Below, one piece after another: positions 1 to 13,000 of a DNA stretch of 64,000 nt (positions within the stretch are counted from its first letter, which is position 1; each line of letters begins with the position of its first letter). The DNA is from Cyclina sinensis (taxonomy: Eukaryota > Mollusca > Bivalvia > Venerida > Veneridae): positions 24,335,770 to 24,399,769 of the forward strand of contig JAAONU010000002.1 in assembly GCA_012932295.1 (NCBI GenBank). The letters run 5' to 3'. Position numbers and translations under genes: made by a program. A model generated the notes under the pieces. It saw only the letters and a program-made list of their open reading frames with translations, was not told the DNA's origin and did not search any database.

Positions 1-560
1 TTTACATACACTTATATTATAGGAAAAACTTTAAAAATCTCCTTCACCCTTGTCAGAAACCATAAGGCCTAGTGTTAAGATGTTTGTCTAGTGGGGTTGT
101 AACAAGTTTTTACAGATCATGGCCCCAGGATCAAAATTGGCCCCGCCCCAGGGGTCATCTATTTTTACTGATAGAAATATAGGAAAAAGGTTTGAAAATT
201 CTTCCTGTCTGAAAACACGAAACTTAGAGTTTACATGCTTGGTTTGTAGCATCAACTAGTGGACCTGTACCAAAATAATATAAGTCATGGCTATATGGTC
301 AAAATTGGCCCTACCCCTAGGAGTCACTTGATTTTACATAGAACTTAAAAAATCTTCTTGTCAGAAGCCATAAGGCCTAGAGTTAAGATGTTTGGTGTGT
401 ATGATTGTCTAATAGACCTCTACTAAATTTATACAAATGATGGCCCCTGGAACAAAATTGGCCCTGCCCCAGTGGTCACTTGGTTTTACAGAGTTACGTA
501 GGAAAAAGTTTTAAAAATCTTCTTGTCAGAAAGTGAAAGGCACAGACCTTGGGTAGATAT
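1..560 (+). repeat. Fragments of a bivalve interspersed repeat, plus orientation
   Basis: Several degenerate copies of a block of about 180 bp recur here. Each contains a phrase like 'caaaattggcccc', then 'ccaggggtca', then 'aaaatcttcttgtcagaaac'. The same block appears in opposite orientation at about 1540-2550 and in the same orientation at 6040-6900. No open reading frame of note. Confidence 0.6.
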
Positions 561-1148
561 GGTTCAGCATTGCCTTGTTAATTAGGTGGGCTCTGGAAGA
601 TCTTGGTCTTCACCAGAGTACCCAGCCCCACCCACCTCATCTAAGTACCCCTCACCCCCCCCCCCTCCAAAAAAAAAAGAAATTGGATGGGGTAGGAAGG
701 TACTTAACCTTCATCAACCTATGTCCTTGACCTTCATGTGACCTCCTGATCTGCTTCCTTGTTGTTTAAAGTTAGAACAATAAAAGTTTAAATATTTGTG
801 TGATTTTGAATGCAGACTTCAACTTTGACCTATTGACCTACTTTCTTGTTCTAGAAGGTATGTCATTGAAATTTTAACTGTAAGTTTAAATACAGACTTC
901 CAGTTTGATTTTGGTTTACCTTGAACTGTTGATGTTTCTTGGTTAAGAAATATTTTTGGATGTCAAATGTGATATTTGAACCGTCTTCCATTTGACACAT
1001 GCCTTAGGTGTCCCCCTCCCCACCAATTATTGATTGTTTATAGGTGAGTGATCAAGGACCATTTGGTTCTCTTGTTAAATACCTTGGCTATTTTGTTCAT
1101 GCTGATGAGAGGTCATATTACTGCACTACACAAATGGCAAAATCATAG
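561..1148. other. No gene seen
   Basis: AT-rich sequence with a C-run and A-run near 655-680 and scattered 'gaccttga' phrases. I see no coding exon or RNA gene. Confidence 0.5.
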
Positions 1149-1149
1149 T

Positions 1150-2765
1150 GACAGCTTAAAGAAGAACAAGAGGGCCATGATGGCCCTGGATCGCTCACTT
1201 GAGTACTTTGGCTGTAGGTTTGCTGCTAAGCAGTATTTCGTTTTTTAATTGAAAATATGTAAGTGTCTACAAACCAAATATGTAAAATATCAGTCAATAA
1301 ATAAAGGCTCTATGACAGAAAGTAGAAATATCTTTTATAAGCTATAGTGACCTTGACCTTGACCCAGTGACCTCAAACCCTACCCATGCAAGGAACCTAT
1401 ATAATGAATATCAAAGATATTGGTCTTTAAATGAAGGCTCTATGAGGTACAGTAGATAAATCTATTTTTAGCCTCCGTGACCTTTAACCTAATCTATTAA
1501 TTTCAAAAAGCTTGATAAAGCTTGCTTCATGCCAAATTTTAAAATTCTAGGCTTTGTGGTTTCAGACAAGAAGATTTTTAAAGATTTTCTTCTATACTGC
1601 TATTTAAAACTTATGACCCCTCGGGCGGGGCCAATAGTGACCCCAGTGACATTTTTCAAACAAACTAGGTAGCGGTCCACTAGACAATGCTGCATACCAA
1701 ATATCTAAGCTGTAGGCATTGAGGTTTCCAGTAAGAAGATTTTTAAAGATTGCCTTTTATTACATATTAAGGGACCCAGGGGCGGGGCAAATTTTGACCC
1801 CGGGCCAACATATAAACCATACTGGTAAAGGTTCTCAACACAATACTTCACACCAAATATCTAAGGTCTAGTCCTATTAGTTTCGGTGAAAAATGATTTT
1901 TCATGTTTTTCCTATATAACTATATGTAAACAAAGAGAACCCTGGGGCGTGGCCAATTTTAACCCAGGGGACATTATTTGAACAAACTTGATAGACATCC
2001 ACTAGACAATGCTGCATACCAAATATCTAAGCTGTAGGCATTGAGGTTTCCAGTAAGAAGATTTTTAAAGATTGCCTTTTTTACATATTAAGGGCCCCCG
2101 GGGCGGGGCAAATATTGACCCCGGGGCCAACATATAAACAATACTGGTAAAGGTTCTCAACACAACACTTCACACCAAATATCTAAAGTGTAGTCCTATT
2201 AGTTTCGGAGAAATATGATTTTTCATGTTTTTCCTATATAACTATATGTAAATCAATAGAACCCTGGGGTGATAGAGGTCCACTAGACAATGCTGCACAC
2301 CAAATATCTAAACTCTAGGCCTTGCAGTTTCTGACAAGAAGATTTTTTAAAGTTTTTCCTATATAACTCTATGTAAAACTAGTGTCCCCTGGGGCAGGGC
2401 CATTTTTGACCCAGGGGTCATGATTTGAACAAACTTGGTAAAGGTCCACCTGATGATGCTTCATACCAAACATCTAAGCTCCATGCCGTGTAGTTCTGGA
2501 GAAGAAGATTTTTAAAATTCCAACTTTGAAAATCTATTTTTAGCTCCTGTGGCCTAGAAATGCAATGGACCTGAACCATTTGAACAATTTTGGTAAAGCT
2601 TCATGCAAGTAACATTCCTGCCAAGTTTCAGCAAGACTGGCCCAGCAGTTCAGGAGAAGTTGTTTCAAGAAAAAGTTGACATCGCACGCACGGACGGACG
2701 GACGACGGACATCAGGCGATCACAAAAGCTCACCTTGAGCACTTTGTGCTTAAGTGAGCTAAAAA
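1150..2765 (-). mobile_element. Non-autonomous repeat element with AGGGCCATGATGGCCCT end
   Basis: Read on the minus strand it starts at 2765 with a 'tagctcacttaagc' stem-loop (a second 'gctcaaggtgagc' follows), then a (GTCC)n run at 2690-2705. It carries degenerate blocks with 'gtcaaaattggcc' phrases and ends at 1150-1190 with the palindrome AGGGCCATGATGGCCCT followed by 'ggatcgctcact'. There is no transposase. A related element in the other orientation lies at 5386-7000. Assigning the ends relies on what I know of this repeat style in bivalves. Confidence 0.55.
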
Positions 2766-5290
2766 TGTTTATGATAGATCTTTCCCACGCCATAACTTAT
2801 TTCATCGCAGGATTTTGAAATTCCTTGAGGTATTTGTCTTAATGAGATTGTGTCACACACAAGTCTTACGTCCCTAGCTGGAAGTGCAAGGTCAAGTGAC
2901 ATGTTTATGTATAAACTTTTATGATAGACCTTTCCTATGCCATTACATTTCATCACAGGATTTTGAAATTCCTTGAGGTATTTGTCTTGATCAGACTGTG
3001 TCACACACAAGTCCCACGTCCCTAGGTGGAAGTGCAAGGTCAAAGTGACATGTTTATGTATAAACTTTTATGATAGACCTTTCCCATGCCATTACATTTC
3101 ATCACAGGATTTTGAAATTCCTTGACATATTTGTCTTGATGAGACTGTGTCACACACAAGTCCCACGTCCCTAGCTGGAAGTGCAAGGTCAGAGTGACAT
3201 CTTGATGTATAAACTTTTATGATGGACTTTTCCCATGCCATTACATTTCATCACAGGATTTTGAAATTCCTTGAGGTATTTGTCTTGATCAGACTGTGTC
3301 ACACACAAGTCCCACGTCCCTAGGTGGAAGTGCAAGGTCAAAGTGACATGTTTATGTATAAACTTTTATGATAGGCCTTTCCCATGCCATTACATTTCAT
3401 CAGAGGATATTGAAATTCCTTGACGTATTTGTCTTGATGAGACTGTGTCACACACAAGTCCTACGTCCCAAGCTGAAAGTGCAAGGCTAAAGTGACAGGA
3501 ATATGTATAAACTTTCATGATAGAACTTTTCCACAGCATAACTTATTTCATCACAGGATTTTAAAATTCCTTGACGTAATTGACTTGATAAGACTGTGTC
3601 ACACACAAGTCCCACGTCCCTAGCTGGAAGTGAAAGGTCAGTGACATGTTTATGTATAAACTTTGATGATAGACCTTTCCCATGCCATAACATTTCATCA
3701 CAGGATTTTTAAATTCCTTGAGGTATTTGTCTTAATGAGACCGTGTCACACACAAGACCCACGTCCCTAGCTGGAAGTGTTAGGTCAAAATGACATGTTT
3801 ATGTATAAACTTTTATGAAAAATCTTTCCCATGCCATAACATTTCATCACAGGATTTTGAAATTCCTTGACGCATTTGTCTTGATGAGACTGTGTCATAC
3901 AAAAGTCCCACGTCCCTAGCTTGAAGTGTAAGGTCAAAGTGACGTTTATGTATAAACTTTTATGATAGACCTTTCCCACGCCATAACTTATTTCATTGCA
4001 GGATTTTGAAATCCCTTGAGGTATTTGTCTTGAGGAGACTGTGTCACTCACATGTCCCACGTCTTAAGGTGGAAGTGGAAGGTCAAAGTGACATGTTTAT
4101 GTATAAACTTTTATAAAAGACCTTTCTCATGCTTTTACATTTTATCACAGGAGTTTGAAATTCCTTGACGTATTTGTCTTGATGAGACTGTGTCACACAC
4201 AAGACCCTGGTCCCAAGCTGGAAGTGAAAGGTCAAAGTGACATGTTTATGTGTAAACTTTTATGATAGACCTTTCCCATGCCATTATATTTCATCACAGG
4301 ATTTTGAAATTTCTTGACGTATTTGTCTTTATGAGACTGTGTCTTACACAAGTCCCACGTCCCTAGGTGGAAGTGTAAGGTCAAAGTGACGTTTATGTAT
4401 TAACTTTTATGATAGACCTTTCCCACGCCATAACTTATTTCATCGCAGGATTTTGAAATTCCCTGACGTCTTGATGAGACTGTGTCACACACAGGACCCA
4501 TGTCCCTAGCGGAAAGTGCAAGGTCAAAGTGACATGTTTATGTATAAACTTTTATGATAGAACTTTCCCATGCCATTACATTTCATCACAGGATTTTGAA
4601 ATTCCTTGAGGTATTTGTCTTGATGAGACTGTGTCATACACAAGACCCACGTCCCTAGCTGGAAGTGCAAGGTCAAAGTGACATGTTTATGTATAAACTT
4701 TAATGATAGACCTTTCCCAATCCATTACATATCATCACAGGATTTTGAAATTCGTTGACGTATTTGTCTTGATGAGACTGTGTCACACACAAGACCCTGG
4801 TCCCAAGCTGGAAGTGAAAGGTCAAAGTGACATGTTTATGTATAAACTTTTATGAAAGACCTTTCTCATGCTATTACATTTCATCACAGGATTTTGAAAT
4901 TCCTTGACGTATTTGTCTTGATGAGACTGTGTCTTACACAAGACGCACGTCCCTACCTGGAAGTGCAAGGTCAAAGTGACATGTTCATGATAGACTGTTC
5001 CCATGCCATAACTTATTTCATCACAGGATTTTGAAATTCTTTGCGGTATTTGTCTTGATGAGACTGTGTCACACACAAGACCCACGTCCCTAGCTGGAAG
5101 TGCAAGGTCAAAGTGACATGTTTATGTATAAACTTTTATGATAGACCTTTCCCACACCATAACTTATTTCATCGAAGGATTTCGAAATTCCTTGAGGTAT
5201 TTGTTTTGAGACTGTGTCACACACAAGACTCTTGTCTTTAGCTGGAAGTGCAAGGTCAAAATGTTTATGTATAAACTTTGGAGGATAACT
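2766..5290. repeat. 149-bp satellite array, about 17 copies
   Basis: The phrase 'atgatagacctttccca' recurs at 2771, 2921, 3070, 3219 and 3368, a period of 149-150 bp, and continues to about 5270. Each unit also holds 'catcacaggattttgaaatt', 'gactgtgtcacacacaag' and 'cacgtccctagctggaagtg'. Copies differ by a few per cent and by small indels. The short ORFs in this region are by-products of the repeat. Confidence 0.9.
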
Positions 5291-5385
5291 TGTTTGAAAG
5301 CCACTTGAAAATCTGTCAGTAGATAGATCATGATAAGTTTGAGTGCATTGCACAAGAACCATAACTCTGACATATACATTTTACT

Positions 5386-7000
5386 TAGCTCATCTGAGCA
5401 ATGCTTAAAGTAGGCCTTTGTGATGGGCCTGTTGTCCCTTGTGCATCATGCGTTGTCAACAGTGACATTGTTCATACTCTGGAGACTACATTGTTGGATC
5501 AAGTCTTAATGAAACTTTTCAGAATGTTTGGCTTGATAATGTTTTGGTCGATTTTGAAACTGTGTAATGTGGATGAGAAACTAGGTCACCATGCCAAATC
5601 AAAGGAAAACCTTTATGTTTAACACTACAGGCCACATTTTTATTTCAGACATCATTTTTTTGTCAAAATGTTTGTCTTGGTGATTTCTAGGTCGAGTTCG
5701 AATATGGGTCATCTGAGGTCAAAAACTAGGTCACTGGCTTACATTCTTAGACAATCCTGTTAATGCTGTAGAGGCCACATTTAGAAGTCAGTCATAATGT
5801 TTGTGTTGATGATTTGTAGGTCAAGTTTGAAAATGAGTCATCTGGGGTAAAAGACTTAAATGTAAGAAAAACCTTGTTCACACTCTAGAAGTCACATTTT
5901 AGTCATTATAGTCACTGGCTTAGGAAAGTTTTATAAACACTCTGTAAGTAACATTTTGAATTCAGATATCAAGATTTTTAGTCATGTGTTTGTCATTGTG
6001 ATTTCTAGGTCAAGTTTGAATATATGGGTGTTGTTCAAATTATGCCTCTGGGATCATCCAGGGTCACTCATTTCATTAAGGTTATATAGGGATGACCTAA
6101 AACATCTTCTTGTCTTAAACCACATGTCCTAGAGCTTACATATTTTGTATGCTGCATTGTCTAGTAAACTTTTACCAAGTTTGTTCAAATTATATCGCTC
6201 AGGTCCAAAATTGGCTTGCCCCGAGTGACCTGTTTGTGTAAAATAGTAAATCTTTGAAAATCTTCTTGTCAGAAATCTTAAGTCTAGATCTAAGATATTT
6301 GGTATGTAGCATTGTACAGTTGACCTCTACAAAGATTTCTCAAATTATTTTCCTTTGGTATAAATTAATCAAGCCCAGGGGTCTAAAATACTAAATACTA
6401 AATTGTACTAAATTGAGTTTTGTGAAAAACTTTTAAATCTTCTTGTCTTCAGTTGTATGCCTTAATGCTTAGATTGTACATTGCTGTGTCTAGTAGACAT
6501 CTACCAAGTTTGTCAAATAATGTCACTGGAGCCTATTTTGTCTCCAGCCTGGGGTCCTATTTCTGTGAAATAATAAATGCTTGGAAAACTTGTCAGAAAC
6601 CATAAGCTCTAGGCCTTAGATATTTGATATTTAGGATTGTATAGTTGACATCTACAAAGTTTTCAGATTATATCCCTTGGGTCAAAATTGACCCACCAGG
6701 ATCACTTGTTTTACATTGGGTTGTGTAGAAAAAATGAAAACCTTGTCTGAAACGGTATACACCAGAGCTTAGATATTTTGTATGTAGTATTGTTTAGTAG
6801 ATATGTTCTGAGTTGCTTCAAATAATGTCCCTCGGATCAAAATTGGCCCCTGCTCCAGGGGTCGTATTTGTATAAAATATAAGATTTCTGAAAAAAAAAT
6901 CTGTTCAGACACTAATTTTGCTTCTGATGTTTGCTCATCATCAGACCCACAGGCAAAGTACATTAGTGAGCAACCCAGGGCCATCATGGCCCTCTTGTAA
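5386..7000 (+). mobile_element. Second repeat element with AGGGCCATCATGGCCCT end
   Basis: It starts with 'ttagctcatctgagca', the same type of end as the element at 1150-2765, and finishes at about 6980-7000 with 'gagcaacccagggccatc'. The first third (to about 6040) has the 'gggtcatctgaggtcaaa' blocks of another subfamily. The last 900 bp carry the 'caaaattggcccc' blocks shared with the other copy. No coding capacity seen. Confidence 0.55.
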
Positions 7001-7340
7001 TAACTTCCCTTTCTTGATTTTTTTTTTGACTGGAACAAAACTCAATAACAGACTTTGGTGACCCATAACATTGCCTGGCTTAAATTTTGAATTATTACCC
7101 TTTGTTGATATTTTCATCTTCTAGATCATTATAAAAATATTAGAGGGACCTTGTTGAATCTTAACATAACAGTAAAGGACATTTAGCAGAAGTGCACTGT
7201 AGAAGGCACATAACTCTACAAGGCTTTCATTTTAAAATTTCTATTATTTTTCTTTCTGAAGAACAAGTTAGTCTTTTAGGTACAGAGAACAATGAGAGGA
7301 AGTGCAGTGGATAAAACGCATTAAAGCCTAGGACATCCAA
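7001..7340. other. No gene seen
   Basis: AT-rich spacer with no recognisable feature. Confidence 0.5.
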
Positions 7341-7354
7341 CAAACCCCCACCTA

Positions 7355-7600
7355 CCACATATCATAATGGGAAATTTCAATATCAATACAGGACAAGACA
7401 ACACACTCAAGACAGCATGGCACATATCAGCCCAAAGCAATCTTTAACTGAGCCAAAACTGTTGACAATACAACAACTGACCACATCTACACTGATCTTG
7501 ACAGTGAAAGAATCCAGTTTGGTATTACTCATATCCCAGAACAGTTCGGCTGTCATTAGAACATGCATCATAACCTATGAGACTTTGAAATGTTGTACCA
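7355..7600 (+). pseudogene. Degenerate LINE endonuclease fragment
   Basis: Around 7364 a frame reads HIIMGNFNINTGQDN, which matches the 'MGDFNI' motif of APE-type endonucleases of non-LTR retrotransposons. Further on, in other frames, LTEPK and DHIYTDLDSERIQFG fit the 'TEPT...IDHIYT' part of the same domain. Three or more frameshifts and stops separate these pieces, so the fragment is dead. It belongs to a different and older LINE than the one at 22.9-29.7 kb. The family is inferred from motif memory only. Confidence 0.55.
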
Positions 7601-7789
7601 TTAAACTGACCAACTTTCTTATGTATTTCTATTGCAAAAACAACATCAGTACATAACAACTTAACAGTCATTTCTGATCTTCAACCTCAAGGTGACACAT
7701 CTGGTTTACCCACTGACACTTGTCTACATCTATATACCTGTTATACAACCCTAATCTTTCTGACATTCCACTAGGTGAAATAACTTGTC

Positions 7790-8465
7790 ACAGGAGTTCA
7801 CTTTCAAACATTTTTATATAGTAGTCGAACTGTTCATCTTGTATTCCGTCCGTCCATTCTGTGGGCAACTCCTATTTTCACTCAATAATCTTTATAAAGT
7901 GACACTACATATTTTCCAGCTTTTACAATTTGATTATTTTTGGCAGAGTGATTGCCCTTGGTTTAATTTTACTTAATATTTCTTGTGTGTGCAAGTCCTC
8001 CAACATTTCCCATGCGATTTTCACTAAACTTTCACAGAAAGGTCATTATCAAGTGCTGCAGCACATATACTCTAGCTTTTGCGAATCGATTATTTTAAAT
8101 ATAGTTATTGCCCTTTGTTAAATTTTACTTAATATTGCTTCTGTGCACAACTCTCTTACAAATCTCATATGATGTCCACCAAACTTTCATAGAGTGATCA
8201 CTATCAAGTGCCACAATGCATATTTTCAGTTTTTTTGTAATTCGTTTATCTTTGGCATGATTATTACCCTTTGTTAAATATTACTTCACATTGCTTCTGT
8301 GCGCAACTCCTACGTTTCTCATGCAATTTTCACCAGCCTTTCACATAATGTCATTATCAAGTGCTGCAGCGCATATACTCGGTCTTTTGCAATTTGATCA
8401 TTTTTTGCAGAGGCTGCCCCTTTAATTCTACTTAATATTGCTTCTGTGTGCAACTTCTACAATTT
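7790..8465. repeat. Tandem repeat of about 153 bp, 4-5 copies
   Basis: Phrases like 'attgccctttgttaaatttt' followed by 'acttaatattgcttctgtg' recur at about 7931, 8087, 8240 and 8392, a spacing of about 153 bp. Copies are clearly diverged. Confidence 0.75.
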
Positions 8466-10003
8466 TATAACTGAACTATATTTTTGACTATGGTGTTCAA
8501 CTGGAGCATAAACGTTTGAAAGTTAAAAGGTAAGAAACTGTCTTGAAACACTTTATTCAGTAAAAGACACGTCGTGACCTGTTGGTACAAAACATTAGAT
8601 CAGTATATCTTGAAACACACAAGTTTTGGAAATTTATTAATTTTACTAGCAATGCAAATAGGTAAAGGACATATAATAGTCTTACCCCTTGACGTATGGG
8701 TTCTTTGTTCAGTTTACATACTGCAAATTGTTTTGGCTCAAATGATCAAGGTAAATAAGTTGTAAGCTACCATGACTGACCATTGCGCTGTTTTGGGGGC
8801 ATTCGTGTCTGTGACACATTTCTTCTTTTACTTTATAGTCCCATCTCCCTATGTGGCTTTCCATTGACGGACTCGACATGCTGCCCATGGGTATTCTTGT
8901 TACATATTCTATTTTGGTTATAAACTGCCATTCAGAAGTGCTTGAAAAGTTCGTAGAGTTTAGGTCTGACCTTGAGGGTCCTTCAAAGGTAAAAGTCTCC
9001 CACCCTGTTTTGCGTCTGCTCCAGATTTTTCGAAAACCTTAAAGAATTTTCAAATTACTTGGTAGAAATAATTTATAAGTTGAGGCATATAATGGACATA
9101 ACGTATGATTTGGCTGGCTCTGCCTTAGGTTAAGGTCAAAGATGAGTCCAGTGTTTGGACCATGTTCACTCAACAATCTTACAGGTGCAGTGCAGGACGT
9201 TGAGATGTTACTATTGTGACAATGTTTGAATTAGGTGTTCAATACAGCCAGATTGGTTGACAAACCTAAGGAACTACATGTGTAGTTTTTGCGGCTATGA
9301 AGGTTGACATTTATTGATTTATGTAAAAGATGATGGAACGCTGTATGATCGTATGATGTTGGTAATATGGCTTGCACTTACTATATCTATAATTATGTGT
9401 GTTGACTTGTAACTGTAAAATCTAAATACTGGGCAAAATGTTCTACCCTTCTCTCTTGGGGGCATGCGGTCATAACCTCAAGTTTCGTGTAAGTAAATTG
9501 ACGAAACGTCCCTTCTTAAACCAAAACGATATACTTTTTAATGACTTACTTTATTAAATTCATCTCCATTTTAATGTTTGCTTTTTCAAAGAGTTGTGAT
9601 TTGATATTCTACATCCCCGCATTACTAAAATATTGATAAAAAGGCGTGATACATAAAAAAGAACCTGCTGAAATAAAGCTATCTACATCCATGTATTTCT
9701 GTATATCTTAGTTACTGAAAAAAAGATATTACACAGATCCAAAACCGTTCATACGAGTACGACGCTGTCAGCAAAACTGAACATTTTCATCAGAAACAAT
9801 GCACCTGAGCTTTTGTATTAAAAACAACTTATTTAAATGTCATTTATATTGGAACAGATAATCGTTAAAGTTGCAGACTGCATAATGTAAGTGCCAGACA
9901 ATGTTGACCCAAGAGTTACTTTGAATAATAGGTTATTTTCACTATTGACCACAATGTAGAAGATATACATGTATCTTCACACTTTTACCTAGTTCTCTAG
10001 AAT
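8466..10003. other. No gene seen; 3' flank of the EGF gene
   Basis: No convincing exon. The minus strand has an AATAAA (plus strand 'tttatt') near 9550, about 450 bp beyond the EGF gene's stop codon, which could serve as its polyadenylation signal. Confidence 0.4.
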
Positions 10004-13000
10004 CTAAATTTCTACACATGTGTGTCCGTCTAAGTGCAATGAAAAACCTTCCCTACATGAGCAACTGTAGCTGCCCCAGGAGTTTTCACACTTCTGACTG
10101 CAAGGGTCATCTTGTCGACACTCGTTCACATCTGCAAAATACGGAAAAAACAGGTTATATCATAAAGCGGACGACATGATAAGCACAAGCATGAGAAAAA
10201 ACAAACAAAAGATTTCACCCTGTGTTAGCACGTGCCATTTCGTGTCTATTGACTTCAGTTCAAGAGATTAATAAAATAAATTGCTGCAAGACACTAGGAT
10301 ACCTTGGACTGTCTACTAACATTACATATCAATACTTATCGATATCGATTACAAATCGATACATTATCATGTTTTTTTTATTCATCAAATCCACCAAAAA
10401 ATTAGCACAGGTGACATTTATTGTCTTATAGGTCTGGTCTAAACTGAAAATGGAATAAAGACTACAACAAATATACAATATTAGTTATTTGTTGCAAGTC
10501 ATTATCTTTTGATCATCGCACTGAATGGCTGAGTGATTAAATGGCTGAGTGATCTAGTGCCTGTTTCAGATGATCGATCTTAAAAAGCCGAGTCTTTACC
10601 CAGCTGACAAATTATTCCGTAGAAACCTCTTGGACAGTAACATTTGTGATTTCGACATTCACCACCGTTTCTACACTCCGGAATGCACGTCGTATCTAGA
10701 AAAAAAGATGGTTTTATATTGTTAAAACATAATTTATCATAATACCAAGGAAAATAACACTGTCAGATAAAATCTATCTGCTTATCACGCATTGTGACAG
10801 ACGGACAGAAACACATGATTTGATCTGAATTTATCTATCGTTGGTAACGGTTTGCCATTAATTTTGCGGAGGAAAATGCAAGATACAGAAAGCATCCCGT
10901 TCCAAAGACACCCCTGGTTCTTTTACATACGTAGAGTATAGCACCGATACTCGGGATCTCGGTTTGATATTACATCCGAAAGACATTAAGTAGTGCTAGT
11001 GGAGTAGCGGAGGATCAAACTCGCGACCCCTGACCACTGATTGGCGTAGTTGCCTTACCATGCAAGCGTTTGATCTACTTTGTATGCCAGTCAAACTAGT
11101 GGCTCAAAACGAGGTTAAAATTTTCAAGTTACTAGTGTTTTATTGGTCAAGTTTGTTAACTGCAAATGAAAATATTACGTGATAAGATTCAGCCACTCAT
11201 GTTTTAAGGCTAGATTCCTGCGAAAATGTTACAATGTATTTTCTGTCATAACGGATTTACACACTCACATTAAAGCCAGAAGAAAAAAAAAACACGCATC
11301 AACTATAATACAACGATAAAGTAAAATAGATTTTTAATATTTTTACTAGAAATCAGAGATGCTGTTATTGCGCATAAATCAAGCACGCTATGTCATGAAA
11401 TCAAAATCTTCATTTGATATTGCATGTCTAATAAGTCAACTACATTTCGAGAAAAGGCTTGGTTTTCATTTACAAAACATATTTCAAGGCAATTTTGCTA
11501 TCCACTGAAACAGAAATTTTGGCATCTAAGACGCAGTGTATATGTGACCGTCGAGACGAAAAGACCTACTCAGACACGTTCTGCCGTCCTGCTTTAGCCG
11601 TGAACCTGGTGGACAAATACACGTGTACCCGCCGTATGTGTTCAGGCACCGGTGTTGGCATAGCCGTTCCCCATACTTTAAACATTCGTCTACATCTGCA
11701 AGGGATAGGGACCTATTCTTAATTCAAAATAAATCAAAAGTTTGACCGGTGTTTCATTTCACTGAGCAGCTGCTTACATTTAAAAATTAACATGCTATAT
11801 GAAAAAAAGTTAAAAACTAAACATCAATACAAATACATGCACGACATTTACTTACATTCTAATTTCCGAAATAATAATTCATTTTCATTGGCGGAAATAA
11901 AACATTTCTAAATGTCAAGTAAATCTGAGACTGTTATTACACTAACCAGTTTGGCAGTATTGTCCTTCGAAGCCGCTGGTACATCTACACTGTCCATGTA
12001 CACACTCGCCGTTGTTAAGGCACTCTGGTATACATCCGGCATCTAGACGAGTTTATAAAATCACTATCACAATTGAAAACAAGAGCACCGCTAAGCGGAG
12101 CATTATATGCCCAAAGGGTGTTTTCTCTAAGTATGATGCATTTTGATAAAAGGGAGGAAACCTAAGGCTTTAAAATTAAATGATTTGCTTTAAATTTGAA
12201 TTTTTTTACCTTTGACCTACTGACCTTACATGATCAATAGGGGTTATTCACTCAATATGTGCAACCATTATATGAATTTTGAAGTCTCTATATAAATGAT
12301 TGTCGAGTTAGAGAATGTAAATTATTCTAAACATTTAGGTCACTGTGACTCAGACCTTTGACATACTGATCCCAAAATATATAGGGGTCATCCGATCAAT
12401 GTGTGCATTCATGATATAAAGTTTGAAATCTCTATAACAAATGACTGTCAAGTTACATGGAGGAAATGTTGTTAAGGTCACTGTGACCTTGGACCTTTGA
12501 GACACTGACCCCCAAATCAATAAGGCCCATTCACTCAATGTGTGCAACCACTACATGAATTTTGAAATCTCTAAGACAAATGGTTGTCGAGTAAGAGAGT
12601 GTAAATGATTTTAAACATTTAGGTTACCGTGACCTTGACCTTTCTTATACTGTCCCAAAAATATATATGGGTCATCCACTCAATGTGTGCAATCATGATA
12701 TAAAGTTTGAAATCTCTATAACTAATGATTATCAAGTTACACTGCGGAAATTGTTTTCAAATTTTAAGGTCTATGTGACCTTGACCTTTGAGCTACTGAC
12801 TCCAAAATCAATAGGGGTCATCCACCCCACGTGGGCAATAATCACATGAAAGTAAAAGACTTAAGGCCAAAGAGTATTCAAGTTATCCTCCAGAAACCAA
12901 ATTGCTAACGGACGTACTGACTGACGCCCTGGACCATAACATAATATGCCCCCTTTCATCAAGTTTATTTTGCAAAATGCACCTACCGAACTTTGGTTTA

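Noticed and set aside
2759..5379. Several minus-strand ORFs of 68-94 codons with similar peptides
   Set aside because: They are out-of-phase translations of the 149-bp satellite and have no start context or splice sites of their own.
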